Assembly (NCBI RefSeq): GCF_020169415.1
Contig: NZ_JAIULG010000049.1
Span: forward strand, 1-37,701
Source of the DNA: Tsukamurella sp. M9C
GTDB lineage: Bacteria > Actinomycetota > Actinomycetes > Mycobacteriales > Mycobacteriaceae
DNA length: 37,701 nucleotides
Reading direction: 5' to 3'
The position numbers were made by a program, and so were the translations under genes. Below the pieces are notes generated by a model. It was not told where the DNA came from. It ran no database searches and saw nothing but the letters and a program-made list of their open reading frames with translations. Of this stretch, positions 14,428 to 23,015 are shown piece by piece (positions within the stretch are counted from its first letter, which is position 1; the number at the start of each line of letters is the position of its first letter).

Positions 14428-15474
14428 CGATGCCGAATCGAACCGGGACCGAAAGAATTGACTGTTCTCAATCCGGCAAACCTGCATCTTACAATCCGAG
14501 AAATCGGCGCCCGAGAAGTCCGCATTGGTCAATTTAGCTCCGATTAAGTAGCTATTCTTGAATTTGGGGGCCTGCGCCTCGAAGTCGTGCCCCAGGTGGG
14601 ACAAGCTGCCAATCTTCTCGCGGTCCCGCGCCGAGACGCCTACTGCGCCGTCGAAATTTGCCCCCATGACTGAGCAGTCAGTAAAATCAGTTCGACGCAG
14701 AGTTGCACCACTAAAGTCTGCCAGGCTTGCGGTACAGTGCTGAAACTTAGTAGCGGTTAGGTTTGCGCCCACGAAGGTGGCGCTCTGCAATAGTGATGAA
14801 CTGAAATCGGTGTCCCATAGATCTGTCCCGTCAAAGGAACTCCCGTCTAGCTGAAATCCCTTGAACGACAGGCGTCTGAGATCCGTATGCGATAGGTCCA
14901 TATTCCGTAGGTCGACCTCGAATGGGCGCCCCTGTAGTCGGCTGCAAAGTATTCCGGCGATTGCCTGCCGAACCGAGTTGTCACCCGATTCAGGACCACG
15001 GTCAGGATTGGCTCGCTTCAAATAGCCCACAAGAATTTCAAGACACACTGTAGATTGAGGAAGATTCTCGCGACGAACCCACTCATCCGATATGGATCCA
15101 AGTAAGTTTGCGCCCGCCAAGCGAATTATTGGATTGCTGTCCGCTAACGAGGTGACAGCATTTGAGAATCGATTATGCAGCGCGCTCTCAACTTCTTGAG
15201 TACGCCGACTCCGTTCATGCTCGTCGCTCTGCGAACGTCCTCGTTCTCCGTTCCAGAACGCAAGCCCACCCGCAGTGAGAGCGGCCAGGCCAGCACCAAA
15301 CGTCGCGTACGGCTGCGCAGCTTTCTCCCAGAAGTGGCCCCAATCCGGGTTATCAGCAAGTGTCGCGAACAAGAGTGGCGGAAGACCGCCGATCGCTGAG
15401 ACGACAGCAAGGAGAGGCCACGCGTAGAATCGGACGCGGCGTGGAGCCCCGTGTTCCCCCGTGCGATCTTCCAC
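14182..15474 (-). CDS. Membrane-anchored pentapeptide-repeat protein
   Basis: 430 residues. Two TM segments lie near the N-terminus (WPLLAVVSAIGGLPPLLFATL and FGAGLAALTAGGLAFW). A charged helical region follows, with a segment NRFSNAVTSLADSNPIIRLAGANLLGSI that resembles linkers of similar membrane proteins. Two blocks of pentapeptide repeats (A(D/N)LXX type) come next, first DLRNMDLSHTDLRRLSFKG onward and then LIGAKLTNADFSGADFSDC onward, forming a right-handed beta helix expected in the cytoplasm. The repeats are irregular. The GTG start is supported by a TACGCT -10 box ending 6 nt upstream. GC content is visibly lower than in core genes. Function unknown; similar proteins occur in variable genome islands. 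Confidence 0.82.
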   Translation of the reverse strand: MEDRTGEHGAPRRVRFYAWPLLAVVSAIGGLPPLLFATLADNPDWGHFWEKAAQPYATFGAGLAALTAGGLAFWNGERGRSQSDEHERSRRTQEVESALHNRFSNAVTSLADSNPIIRLAGANLLGSISDEWVRRENLPQSTVCLEILVGYLKRANPDRGPESGDNSVRQAIAGILCSRLQGRPFEVDLRNMDLSHTDLRRLSFKGFQLDGSSFDGTDLWDTDFSSSLLQSATFVGANLTATKFQHCTASLADFSGATLRRTDFTDCSVMGANFDGAVGVSARDREKIGSLSHLGHDFEAQAPKFKNSYLIGAKLTNADFSGADFSDCKMQVCRIENSQFFRSRFDSASLGGSSISRSLFAEAKLDRTTLSDKFGVVEYDAETIWGSGVALTDAALVEVPTQGRRSDNDSRASSTEPVPPRVGEAGAERE

Positions 15475-15480
15475 ACACGG

Positions 15481-15486
15481 AGCGTA
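15481..15486 (-). promoter_or_regulatory. Pentapeptide-repeat gene -10 box, predicted leaderless
   Basis: TACGCT on the minus strand ends 6 nt before the GTG at 15474. Confidence 0.5.
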
Positions 15487-15603
15487 GCTTCTGCAAGGGA
15501 GATCAAGGGGCTAAAGGGCATTGCAGCGCTCTGACAAGGTGCGACTGAGCACGTACCAGAGCGAATAGTGCTTAAGCGCTCACGGTTTGCGCTGAGGCGT
15601 CTC

Positions 15604-15771
15604 TTACGCGATGTCTTCGAGCGCGTCGTACTCGCGTATCGCCCTACGCTCTGCCACACGCTCGTTGGCGACCATCAGGACCTCGATGAGCGCAGGGAGG
15701 TCGTGGTCAGATTCGGGGTCCTCGTACCGCGCGGCGTACGCCTTACGCCCCGCCTCACGGGGGTATGCCAT
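15604..15771 (-). CDS. Short hypothetical protein or gene fragment
   Basis: 55 codons. The product starts MAYPREAGRKAYAARYEDP and ends in an acidic helical stretch REYDALEDIA. It reads like natural protein, but no family is recognised and the ribosome binding site is weak. The frame is open upstream to 15936 with less convincing sequence. It may be the remaining C-terminus of a larger islet gene. Confidence 0.35.
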   Translation of the reverse strand: MAYPREAGRKAYAARYEDPESDHDLPALIEVLMVANERVAERRAIREYDALEDIA

Positions 15772-16108
15772 TCGAGCTGGTCGCGATGTGGGCGCACGCG
15801 GCGGGAGGCCTCGCCGGCATCGGGCACGCGCTGCGCCTGTGGGTGGATGCTTGCAGTGCATATGCGAGCCGGTCGTCATAGTCGCATTGTCGGAGACGCC
15901 ACCCGGCCTATCAGTAGCCCGCCGCCTATCGACCACTGATCCCCGCCCGGTGTGGAGCGAGGACCAGTTGGGTTAGTCGATCAGGCCGGGATGCTTGCGC
16001 CCGTTGGCCTTTCGTGCGCGCATCACAGCGGGCGACCTCACTGCGACCGGACGAACGACGGGGATCGCTCCCGTCGGGGCGATCCGCCGCCATCGAGCGA
16101 TCGGACTA
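15772..16108. other. Right edge of the islet, mostly non-coding
   Basis: About 340 bp with no convincing gene. A 38-codon plus-strand frame at 15765-15881 starts with ATG after a G-run but has no other support. The terminator of the permease gene (16056-16076) lies at the end. No tRNA, integrase or clear attachment site is visible. Confidence 0.4.
16056..16076 (-). terminator. Terminator hairpin after the permease gene
   Basis: CGACGGG-N7-CCCGTCG, about 33 nt beyond the permease stop codon. There is no U-tract, as is usual in high-GC actinobacteria. Confidence 0.5.
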
Positions 16109-17614
16109 TCAGCCCACGCGATCCGGATCGTGGTGCGCGGAGGCCGCGGCGACGGGCGAGAGGTCCGCGGCCTTCGGGTCGACGGAGGGCGCCTTGGTGA
16201 TGAGCTTGTGCCCCCACCACAGCCCGAGGAACAGGATCAGCGCGGCGTAGGTGGTGAGCAGCAGACTGACGCTGCCTCCCGTGTCGGAATCATTCACCGC
16301 GACGTAGTACTGCCCCGCGACGACCGCGATGCACATGAGGAGCGCCACGATCGGTCCCGCGGGGTACAGCCACGCCTTGTAGGGCAGCTCGTCGAGCGAG
16401 CGTCCCTGTGCGTTCCACGCCTGGCGGAACTTGTAGTGCGCCCACGCGATCCCGATCCAGGTCACGAATCCGGCCACGGACGAGGCCGCGACCAGCACCG
16501 TGTACGCGGCACCATCGCCCTTCGGGCCGGCGAGGAAGCACAGGCAGCCGATCACGGTGGTCGCCGCCGTGGCAGCGATGGGAACGCCGGCCTTGGTCAC
16601 CTTGGCGAAGATCTTCGGCGCGTTGCCCTCCACCCCCAGGCCGTACAGCGCGCGCGTGGCGGCGAACAGGCTGGCGTTGCCGGCGGAGAGGATGGCGATG
16701 AGGATGACCGCGTTCATGATCGACGCCGCGGCGTCGATGCCCGCGAGCTTGAAGACCAGCGTGAACGGCGCCACCGCGACGTTCTCCGCGGAGGCGTCCA
16801 GCAGTTCGGGACTGGTGTACGGGATGAGGAAGGCGATGATCGTCAGCGTGCCGATGTAGAAGACCAGGATCCGGAAGAAGACGGTGCGTACCGCGCGCGG
16901 GATGGCGCTCTTCGGCTCGATCGCCTCGCCCGCCGCGACCGCGATCATCTCCGTGCCCTGGAAGGCGAAGCCCGCGATGAGGAACACCGAGAGCATGCCC
17001 AGCGGCCAGTCCACGAAAGGCGCGTCGCCGATGGTCCAGTTCGAGAAGCCGGGGGCCGGGCCGTCGCCGACCACGCCCAACACCATCAGCACGCCGACGA
17101 TCAGGAAGATCACCACGGCGATCACCTTGATCGACGCGAACCAGAACTCGGCCTCGCCGAAGGCCTTCACCGCGAACAGGTTCAGGGCCAACAGGCCGGC
17201 GAGGAAGATCACCGACCAGATCCAGGTGGGCACGTCGGGCAGCCAGAACTTCATGATCAGGCCGGCCGCCACCACCTCCGCGGCCAGCGTGATCGACCAG
17301 TTGAACCAGTAGTTCCACCCGGCCGCGAAGCCGAAGGACTTGCTGACGAACCGGCTGCCGTACTCCTCGAACGGATTACTGCACGGCATGTACGCCGACA
17401 TCTCGCCGAGGCTCTGCATGAGGAAGAAGACCATGACGCCCATGAGCGCGTAGGCCAGGAGGGCGCCACCGGGGCCGGCCTGGCTGATCGTGGCGCCGGA
17501 CGCCACGAACAGACCGGTGCCGATCGCGCCGCCGAGCGCGAGCATGCTGATGTGGCGGCTCTGCAGTCCCTGGCGGAGGGAGTCGTCGGGGGTGATTCCA
17601 AGAGGGCTGGACAC
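16109..17614 (-). CDS. Amino acid permease (APC superfamily, AAT family)
   Basis: 501 residues, 12 predicted TM segments. The N-terminal motif RQGLQSRHISMLALGGAIGTGLFVASG is the AAT-family signature of proton-driven amino-acid importers (lysine, aromatic, GABA and related permeases). EYGSRFVSKSFGFAAGWNYWFNW (TM3) and the AGFAFQGTEMIAVAAGEA segment are also typical. The pattern is closest in style to lysine-specific permeases, but substrate cannot be fixed. The GTG start is supported by TACTCT ending 6 nt upstream. It is divergent from the CGNR gene. A hairpin terminator follows the stop. Confidence 0.93.
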   Translation of the reverse strand: MSSPLGITPDDSLRQGLQSRHISMLALGGAIGTGLFVASGATISQAGPGGALLAYALMGVMVFFLMQSLGEMSAYMPCSNPFEEYGSRFVSKSFGFAAGWNYWFNWSITLAAEVVAAGLIMKFWLPDVPTWIWSVIFLAGLLALNLFAVKAFGEAEFWFASIKVIAVVIFLIVGVLMVLGVVGDGPAPGFSNWTIGDAPFVDWPLGMLSVFLIAGFAFQGTEMIAVAAGEAIEPKSAIPRAVRTVFFRILVFYIGTLTIIAFLIPYTSPELLDASAENVAVAPFTLVFKLAGIDAAASIMNAVILIAILSAGNASLFAATRALYGLGVEGNAPKIFAKVTKAGVPIAATAATTVIGCLCFLAGPKGDGAAYTVLVAASSVAGFVTWIGIAWAHYKFRQAWNAQGRSLDELPYKAWLYPAGPIVALLMCIAVVAGQYYVAVNDSDTGGSVSLLLTTYAALILFLGLWWGHKLITKAPSVDPKAADLSPVAAASAHHDPDRVG

Positions 17615-17620
17615 CCGATG

Positions 17621-17626
17621 AGAGTA
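17621..17626 (-). promoter_or_regulatory. Permease gene -10 box, predicted leaderless
   Basis: TACTCT on the minus strand ends 6 nt before the GTG at 17614. Confidence 0.5.
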
Positions 17627-17664
17627 GCGACCGCAACGCCCATCCGGTTAGCATTCGCAGCGTC

Positions 17665-18213
17665 ATGTTCTCCTACGACACCCGATCCGCCCTCGCGAGC
17701 GCCGCCGATCTGGTGAACACCGCCTCCGACGCGCGCACGGAGCGCCCCGAGCGCCTGCCCGACGTCGCCGCGCTCCGCGCCTTCGTGGAGCGCTGGGGCT
17801 GGACCGGGCCCATCCCCCTGCGCGAGGACGAGCTGGACCGCGTGCACGCCGTGCGCCGCGTCCTGCGCGGCCTGTGGGACCTCGCGGGCGACGAGGCCGG
17901 CACCGTCGACCTGGTGAACCGGATGCTGCGCGACGCGGCGGTCCTCCCCCAGCTCGTGCGGCACGACGACTGGCCGTACCACCTGCACGGTTGGAACGAC
18001 GCGACGCCGATCGCGGAGCGCTTCCTCGCCGAGCCCGCGATGGGCATGGTCGACGTGGTCCGCGCCGACGCCCTCGACCGGCTGCGGCGCTGCGCCGCGC
18101 CGGACTGCGCCGGGGTGCTCGTGGACTTCAGCCGCAACAGCTCCCGCCGATTCTGCGACGACGGCTGCAACAACCGCTTGAACGTGGCCGCGTACCGCGC
18201 GCGCCGGGCCTGA
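17665..18213 (+). CDS. CGNR zinc-finger (ABATE domain) protein
   Basis: 182 residues. The N-terminal part is an ABATE-type putative stress-response domain. The C-terminus carries the CGNR zinc finger: CAAPDC, then the SRNSSRRFCDDGC segment, NNRLNVAAYRAR at the end. Four Cys residues bind zinc. In place of the usual CGNR the sequence reads CNNR. Family members are thought to be transcriptional regulators, with little experimental data. TAGCAT lies 10 nt before the ATG. The Ser/Thr kinase gene follows 17 nt downstream but has its own -10 box. Confidence 0.85.
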   Translation: MFSYDTRSALASAADLVNTASDARTERPERLPDVAALRAFVERWGWTGPIPLREDELDRVHAVRRVLRGLWDLAGDEAGTVDLVNRMLRDAAVLPQLVRHDDWPYHLHGWNDATPIAERFLAEPAMGMVDVVRADALDRLRRCAAPDCAGVLVDFSRNSSRRFCDDGCNNRLNVAAYRARRA

Positions 18214-18217
18214 CCCT

Positions 18218-18223
18218 TAGGAT
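18218..18223 (+). promoter_or_regulatory. Kinase gene -10 box, predicted leaderless
   Basis: TAGGAT ends 7 nt before GTG 18231; it decides this start over in-frame codons inside the previous gene. Confidence 0.55.
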
Positions 18224-18230
18224 CAACGGC

Positions 18231-19403
18231 GTGGCGGAAACGACGGGTGCGAGCGGCGCGATCAGGGGCGTTCCCGGGCCCGATCACCTGGTCGCCGGGC
18301 GCTACCGACTCACCTCCAAGATCGGCGGCGGCGGCATGGGCGCCGTCTGGCTCGCCCGCGACGAGCGCCTCGAGCGCGACGTCGCCGCCAAGCAGGTCAT
18401 CTCCACCGAGGGACTCACCCAGGAGGAGGCCGACGAGCTGCGCCGGCGCGCCCTGCACGAGGGTCGGCTCGCGGCCCGGCTGCAGCACCGCAACGCCGTC
18501 GCCATGTACGACGTGGCCCTCGACCGCGGCGAGCCCTGGCTGGTGATGGAGTACCTGCCCTCGCGCTCGCTGGCCCAGGTGCTGCACATGACCGGCTCGA
18601 TGCCCGAGCGGCAGGTGGCGCAGATCGGCGCGCAGATGGCCGACGCCCTCGTCGAGGCGCACGAGGCCGGGATCATCCACCGGGACATCAAGCCGGGCAA
18701 CATCCTGATCGCCAACCGCGGCCGCGCGTCGGGCACCGTCAAGCTCTCCGACTTCGGCATCGCGCGGGCCAAGGGCGACGACGCCGGCCCCACCGGGATC
18801 ATCACCGGCACGCCCGCCTACTTCGCCCCCGAAGTGGCCCGCGGCACCGAGCCCTCCGAGGCCTCCGACCTGTACTCGCTCGGCGCGACGCTGTACACCG
18901 CGCTCGAGGGCGCGCCGCCCTTCGGCGTCGACGAGGACTCGATCGCCCTGCTGCACAAAGTCGCGCTGGGACAGATCAATCCGCCCAAGAACGACGGTCC
19001 GCTGGTCCGCGTCATCCTGGACATGCTGCAGCCGAGCCCGAAGCGGCGGCCCTCGCTGATCGAGGCGCGGGACCGGCTCGCCGCGGTCGCGGCCGGCGGC
19101 GGCAACCCCGCCGCGATCCTCGCCGCCCCGCTGCAGGCGACCGAGGGCGCGCCCGCGGTGTGGCTGCGGCGCACCGCCGGTGAGCGCACCCCCGGCGACC
19201 GGGCACCGTCGGCGCGCACGACGGCGTCGGACCCGATCGAGCGGAAGCGGCCGATCCCGCCCGCCCCGCGGCCCAGCGCCTACGTACCTCCGCCGGTGGC
19301 GCCGCCGTCGAAGATGTCGAACGCCGTTCTCGCGGCGTGGATCATCGGCGGCTTCATCGTGCTCGCCGCGATCATCGCGGGCATCATCATCGCGCTGGGC
19401 TGA
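18231..19403 (+). CDS. Hanks-type Ser/Thr protein kinase, membrane anchored
   Basis: 390 residues. The kinase domain starts at RYRLTSKIGGGGMGAVW (Gly-rich loop, residues 24-40), with the ATP-binding Lys54 in VAAKQV, catalytic HRDIKPGN (150-157), DFG (174-176) and APE in YFAPEVARG. A Pro/Arg-rich juxtamembrane linker of about 100 residues leads to one TM helix at the very C-terminus, so there is no extracellular sensor domain, unlike PknB. It is most similar in layout to small mycobacterial STPKs with cytosolic kinase and short tail. It converges with the envelope-stress response regulator gene, 11 nt apart; a functional link is possible but unproven. Confidence 0.93.
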   Translation: MAETTGASGAIRGVPGPDHLVAGRYRLTSKIGGGGMGAVWLARDERLERDVAAKQVISTEGLTQEEADELRRRALHEGRLAARLQHRNAVAMYDVALDRGEPWLVMEYLPSRSLAQVLHMTGSMPERQVAQIGAQMADALVEAHEAGIIHRDIKPGNILIANRGRASGTVKLSDFGIARAKGDDAGPTGIITGTPAYFAPEVARGTEPSEASDLYSLGATLYTALEGAPPFGVDEDSIALLHKVALGQINPPKNDGPLVRVILDMLQPSPKRRPSLIEARDRLAAVAAGGGNPAAILAAPLQATEGAPAVWLRRTAGERTPGDRAPSARTTASDPIERKRPIPPAPRPSAYVPPPVAPPSKMSNAVLAAWIIGGFIVLAAIIAGIIIALG

Positions 19404-19414
19404 GCCCGGCGCGG

Positions 19415-20086
19415 TCAGTCCGCGAGGTGGCGCGTGTGCGCCCACCGGGTGAGGGCGTTGCGGTTGCTCTGCTGCGTCTTGCGGAGCACGTTCGAGGCGT
19501 GCGTCTCGACGGTCTTTACCGAGATGAACAGGTCCTCGGCGATCTCCCGGTAGGTGTAGCCGCGCGCCAGCAGGCGCAGCACCTCCAGCTCGCGCGGGGT
19601 GAGCGAGTCCAGCTCCGGGTCGAGCGCGGGCTCCGGCACGGGCGAGCGGCCGGTGAAGGAGTCGAGCACGAAGCCGGCGAGCCGCGGCGAGAAGACCGCG
19701 TCGCCCTCGGCGACGCGGCGCACCGCATCCGCCAACTCGTCCCCCGAGATCGTCTTGGTGACGTAGCCGCGGGCGCCGGCGCGGATCGTGGCGATCACGT
19801 CCTCCGCCGCGTCGGAGACGCTGAGCGCGAGGAAGACCGGCGCCTTCTCCAGCTTCGCGCGCGGGGCGCCGTCGGTCACGCCGCGCAGCACGGCGACGCC
19901 GCCGCCGTCGGGCATGTGCACGTCCAGCAGCACCACGTCGGGGCCGGCGGAGAGGATCCCCGCCACCGCCTCGCCGACGGTGCCGGCCTCGCCCACCACC
20001 TCGATGGAATCCTCACGGGCCAGTTCGGCGCGCACGCCGGACCGGAACACGCCGTGATCGTCGACCAGGAACACCCGGTAGCTCAC
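19415..20086 (-). CDS. LuxR/NarL-type response regulator (EsrR-like)
   Basis: 223 residues. The receiver domain holds the acidic pair in VFLVDDHGVFR and the phospho-acceptor Asp55 in VVLLDVHMPDGGG; TKTISGDEL carries the conserved Lys. The C-terminal LuxR HTH runs from about residue 155 (SLTPRELEVLRLLARGYTYR...SVKTVETHASNVL). The GTG start overlaps the kinase TGA (GTGA), so the two are translationally coupled and form a two-component pair. A likely target is the divergent promoter region 21493-21635. The arrangement matches EsrSR with a divergent inhibitor gene, known from Corynebacterium glutamicum. Confidence 0.92.
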   Translation of the reverse strand: MSYRVFLVDDHGVFRSGVRAELAREDSIEVVGEAGTVGEAVAGILSAGPDVVLLDVHMPDGGGVAVLRGVTDGAPRAKLEKAPVFLALSVSDAAEDVIATIRAGARGYVTKTISGDELADAVRRVAEGDAVFSPRLAGFVLDSFTGRSPVPEPALDPELDSLTPRELEVLRLLARGYTYREIAEDLFISVKTVETHASNVLRKTQQSNRNALTRWAHTRHLAD

Positions 20087-21492
20087 GCACTCTCCTCCGC
20101 TGTCTCCGGCGCGACCGTCTCGTCGCCCTCGGCGAGCCTCGCCATCGACAGCCGCACCTCGGTGCCCCGGCCCGGAGCGGTGCGGACCGCGACGCTGCCG
20201 CCGCGGCGCTCCATCCGGGACCGGATCGACTTGGCCAGGCCCTGCCGGTCCGACGGTACCCCGTCGAGGTCGAATCCGACGCCGCGGTCGCGCACGAAGA
20301 CGGACACCGACGCCTCGTCGACCTCCGCGTAGGTGTCGATACTCTCGCAGCCGGAGTGCTTGGCGGCGTTCACCATCGCCTCCTTGGCGGCGCCGAGCAG
20401 GGCCGTGAACCGGTCGTCGACGCCGAGCTCGGCGCCCTCGACGTCGCCCACGGTGATGACGTCGACCGCGACCGAGTGCGCGTCCTCGACGTCCGCCGCG
20501 GCGGCCTTGAGCGCCGCGGCCAGGGACTGCGCCGGCGCCTCGGAGCCGCCGAACAGCCACTCCCGGAGCTCGCGCTCCTGGCTGCGGGCGAGCCGCTTGA
20601 CAGCGGCACCGTCGGCGGACTGCTTCTGGATGAGGGCGAGCGTCTGCAGCACGGAATCGTGCAGGTGCGAGGCGATCTCCTCGCGCTCGATGGTGCGCAC
20701 CCGGGCGGCGCGCTCGGCGCCGAGGTCGCGCCACATGCGCACCCAGATCGGCACGGTGAGCAGCGCGACGCCGACCAGCGTGAGCACGACGGCGGCCAGC
20801 GCCGTCGGGATGGCGGCCACGTCGACCCGCCCCAGGAAGACCACGGCGAGGCCGACGATCACCAGCGTGACCCCGCCCAGCATCCGCAGCCCGGTGATGA
20901 GCCGGGAGCCGCCCGCGTGCGTGGACGCCGGTGTCCGCGAGGCGGAATCGGCCTCCCGCCAGACGAGGGCCGCGCCGATCCCGATGACCAGGACGGGCAC
21001 CACGAAGCCGGCGCTGGTGTTGCTCGCCACGGAGGCGAGGGTCGCGGCGCCGACGACGCCCAGGACCGCCAGCGCGAGGCCCTGGCGGCGCTCGGCCGGG
21101 TCCGGATGCTCGGTGTCGGTGCCCGGGCGGCACATGAACCACAGCAGCGCGTACATCACCACGCCCGCGCCCAGCAGCGCGAGCAGGGTGAAGGCGATGC
21201 GGACCTTGGTGGCGTCGACGCCGAGGTGATCGGCGATGCCGCCGCACACGCCGCCGATCACCGCGCCGCCGTTGCGGCGGTACAGGCGGGTGTACGACGG
21301 TGCCGGGGCCGGCTGGGGCGGCGGCGGGACCACGGCGGGACGCGCGACGGCGGGCGCGGGCGCGCGGAACGGGGCGGCCGACGCCTGCTCGGCACCCTGC
21401 TGCCACCCCTGCTGCCAGTTCTGCCAGCCCTGCTGCCACGCCTGCTGGCGAGCCTGGTTCCGCGCCCACCGGCGCTGTGCTCGTCTGCTCAT
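20083..21492 (-). CDS. PspC-domain sensor histidine kinase (EsrS-like)
   Basis: 469 residues. A Trp/Gln/Arg-rich N-terminal tail (9-33) and a Pro/Ala linker lead into a PspC domain (about 65-125: RLYRRNGGAVIGGVCGGIADHLGV). About four further TM segments follow, then a HisKA_3-type dimer domain with phospho-acceptor His278 in HLHDSVLQ, and HATPase_c with the N-box KEAMVNAAKHSG and G1-box DRGVGFD. It senses membrane or envelope stress by analogy with EsrS and LiaS. The ATG at 21492 is chosen because the upstream frame lacks typical codon use and GAGGG precedes it. It shares a promoter region with the divergent PspC/LiaF-like gene. Confidence 0.92.
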   Translation of the reverse strand: MSRRAQRRWARNQARQQAWQQGWQNWQQGWQQGAEQASAAPFRAPAPAVARPAVVPPPPQPAPAPSYTRLYRRNGGAVIGGVCGGIADHLGVDATKVRIAFTLLALLGAGVVMYALLWFMCRPGTDTEHPDPAERRQGLALAVLGVVGAATLASVASNTSAGFVVPVLVIGIGAALVWREADSASRTPASTHAGGSRLITGLRMLGGVTLVIVGLAVVFLGRVDVAAIPTALAAVVLTLVGVALLTVPIWVRMWRDLGAERAARVRTIEREEIASHLHDSVLQTLALIQKQSADGAAVKRLARSQERELREWLFGGSEAPAQSLAAALKAAAADVEDAHSVAVDVITVGDVEGAELGVDDRFTALLGAAKEAMVNAAKHSGCESIDTYAEVDEASVSVFVRDRGVGFDLDGVPSDRQGLAKSIRSRMERRGGSVAVRTAPGRGTEVRLSMARLAEGDETVAPETAEESA

Positions 21493-21540
21493 GATCCCTC
21501 GATGGTGGCACGGATCCTCGCCCTCGGGTATCGGGGAAGC

Positions 21541-21589
21541 CCCTGAAAGATCACCCCTCACCCCGAGGCGCGGCGCCGCGATTTCAGGG
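21541..21589. promoter_or_regulatory. Spaced inverted repeat, candidate response-regulator site
   Basis: CCCTGAAA (21541-21548) and TTTCAGGG (21582-21589) are perfect inverted half-sites, 41 bp apart start to start (about four helical turns), between the divergent kinase and PspC/LiaF-like genes. A plausible autoregulatory site for the EsrR-like regulator. Confidence 0.45.
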
Positions 21590-21635
21590 TAGATCCCGAT
21601 GGACCGGGGCGGCCGCGGCCCGCAGGATCGAAGGC

Positions 21636-23015
21636 ATGGATACGACAACCCTCTCCAGCCAGCTCCGGCAGATGTGGGAGACCAGGCCGCTCCGGGCCCG
21701 CAACGCGCCGATCGCCGGCGTGTGCACGGGCTTCGCGCGCCGCTACCAGGTGGACGTCGCGCTGGTCCGCGCGGCGTTCATCGGGGCGACGGTGCTCGGT
21801 GGACTCGGTTTCGTCGCCTACATCGTCGGCGTCTTCGTGCTCCCCAAGGAGTCCGAGTACGCGTACGGCACGCCCGTGCAGCGCTCGGGCCCGCCGACCT
21901 TCGTCCTCATCATCGCCGCGGTGATCGCGGTGAGCTTCGGCAGCGGCATGAGCTCGTCCTGGCCGGGCGCCGGGATCATCAGCCTCGCCCTGCTGGCGGC
22001 CGGCTGGTACGCGCTGCACCAGCGCCTGCCCGTGCCGCCGCCCGGCACCGCCGTCTCCACGCGGCTCGCGCCGGCGGCCCCCGTCGGGGCGTGGCAGCCG
22101 CCCGCGGCCCAGTTCCCCTGGCAGCCCGTGTGGACGCCCACTGATCCGCGCGCCACCGCGGCCCCCGCCCCCGAGGCGCCGAGGGCCGACGCACCGGCTC
22201 CCGAGCAGGCCCCGGAGGCGAGCCCCGCGGACGCGACCTCGCAGCCCCCTCAGGCATCGGCACCGTCGGAGCCCTTGAACCTGCGGAAGGCGCCGGCCCC
22301 CGAGGCCCCGCGCGTGCAGACGCAGGTCACCGAGGAGATCCATCCGCCGCGCTGGGATCCGCTGGGCGCCGCGCCCTTCGCGTGGGACCTGCCCGAGCCG
22401 GCGGCGGCGCACGCCCCGGTCCCGGTGGAGCCCAAGCGCCGCACCCGGATCACGCCCGTCACGCTCGGCATCGCGCTGCTCACGGCCGCGGCGATAGCCA
22501 CCGTCAACCTCGTGTTCGGCGTGCCGATCTCGCCGGTGGTGGCCGCCGCCATCGTGCTCGGCGTGGTGGGCACCGGACTCGTCGCGGGCGCCTTCCGGCG
22601 CAGCGGCTACGGCCTGCTCGCCGTCGCGATCCCCCTGGCGGGCTTCGTGATCGTGGGCACGATGGCGCAGAACGTGATGAGCGGTTTCGCCGACGCCCCG
22701 CGCGGCGACAAGCAGTTCGTGGTGCCCTCGCCCACCGACCTCCAGGAGCAGTACGTCCTGCAGGTGGGCTCACTCCAGCTCGACCTGCGGCAGCTCACCC
22801 TCGACCACGACCGCACCGTGACCACCCGAGTGGGCGTGGGCGACACGCAGATCCAGATCCCCGCCGCGATGAACGTCAAGGTGCAGTGCCAGGTGTCGGT
22901 CGGGGACTCCGACTGCCCCACGGCGCTGAACAGCGTCGTGACCCCCGGCGCCCCCACCCTGACCATCGACGCCCAGGGCAACGTGGGCAATGTGGAGGTG
23001 AATCGTGTCCGCTGA
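21636..23015 (+). CDS. PspC/LiaF-like membrane protein, probable inhibitor (EsrI-like)
   Basis: 459 residues. The N-terminal PspC domain (about residues 15-75: RNAPIAGVCTGFARRYQVDVALVRAAF) ends with a TM helix. Two more TM segments and a long Pro/Ala-rich cytoplasmic linker (about 130-265) follow, then three more TM segments. The C-terminal extracytoplasmic domain has a LiaF-like repeating beta pattern (VGVGDTQIQIPAAMNVKVQC, VSVGDSDCPTA, and a final LTIDAQGNVGNVEV). In LiaFSR and EsrISR a membrane protein of this type holds the histidine kinase inactive until envelope stress; the divergent position next to the kinase gene supports that role here. Two Cys in the last domain may pair. The next gene overlaps by 11 nt. 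Confidence 0.82.
   Translation: MDTTTLSSQLRQMWETRPLRARNAPIAGVCTGFARRYQVDVALVRAAFIGATVLGGLGFVAYIVGVFVLPKESEYAYGTPVQRSGPPTFVLIIAAVIAVSFGSGMSSSWPGAGIISLALLAAGWYALHQRLPVPPPGTAVSTRLAPAAPVGAWQPPAAQFPWQPVWTPTDPRATAAPAPEAPRADAPAPEQAPEASPADATSQPPQASAPSEPLNLRKAPAPEAPRVQTQVTEEIHPPRWDPLGAAPFAWDLPEPAAAHAPVPVEPKRRTRITPVTLGIALLTAAAIATVNLVFGVPISPVVAAAIVLGVVGTGLVAGAFRRSGYGLLAVAIPLAGFVIVGTMAQNVMSGFADAPRGDKQFVVPSPTDLQEQYVLQVGSLQLDLRQLTLDHDRTVTTRVGVGDTQIQIPAAMNVKVQCQVSVGDSDCPTALNSVVTPGAPTLTIDAQGNVGNVEVNRVR

Noticed and set aside
15765-15881. 38-codon plus-strand frame at the islet end
   Set aside because: Has an ATG and a G-run upstream but no homology signal I recognise; too short to call.
15475-16108. tRNA or attachment site at the islet boundary
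   Set aside because: No cloverleaf or T-arm motif (GGTTCGAATCC-like) and no direct repeats framing the islet were found.
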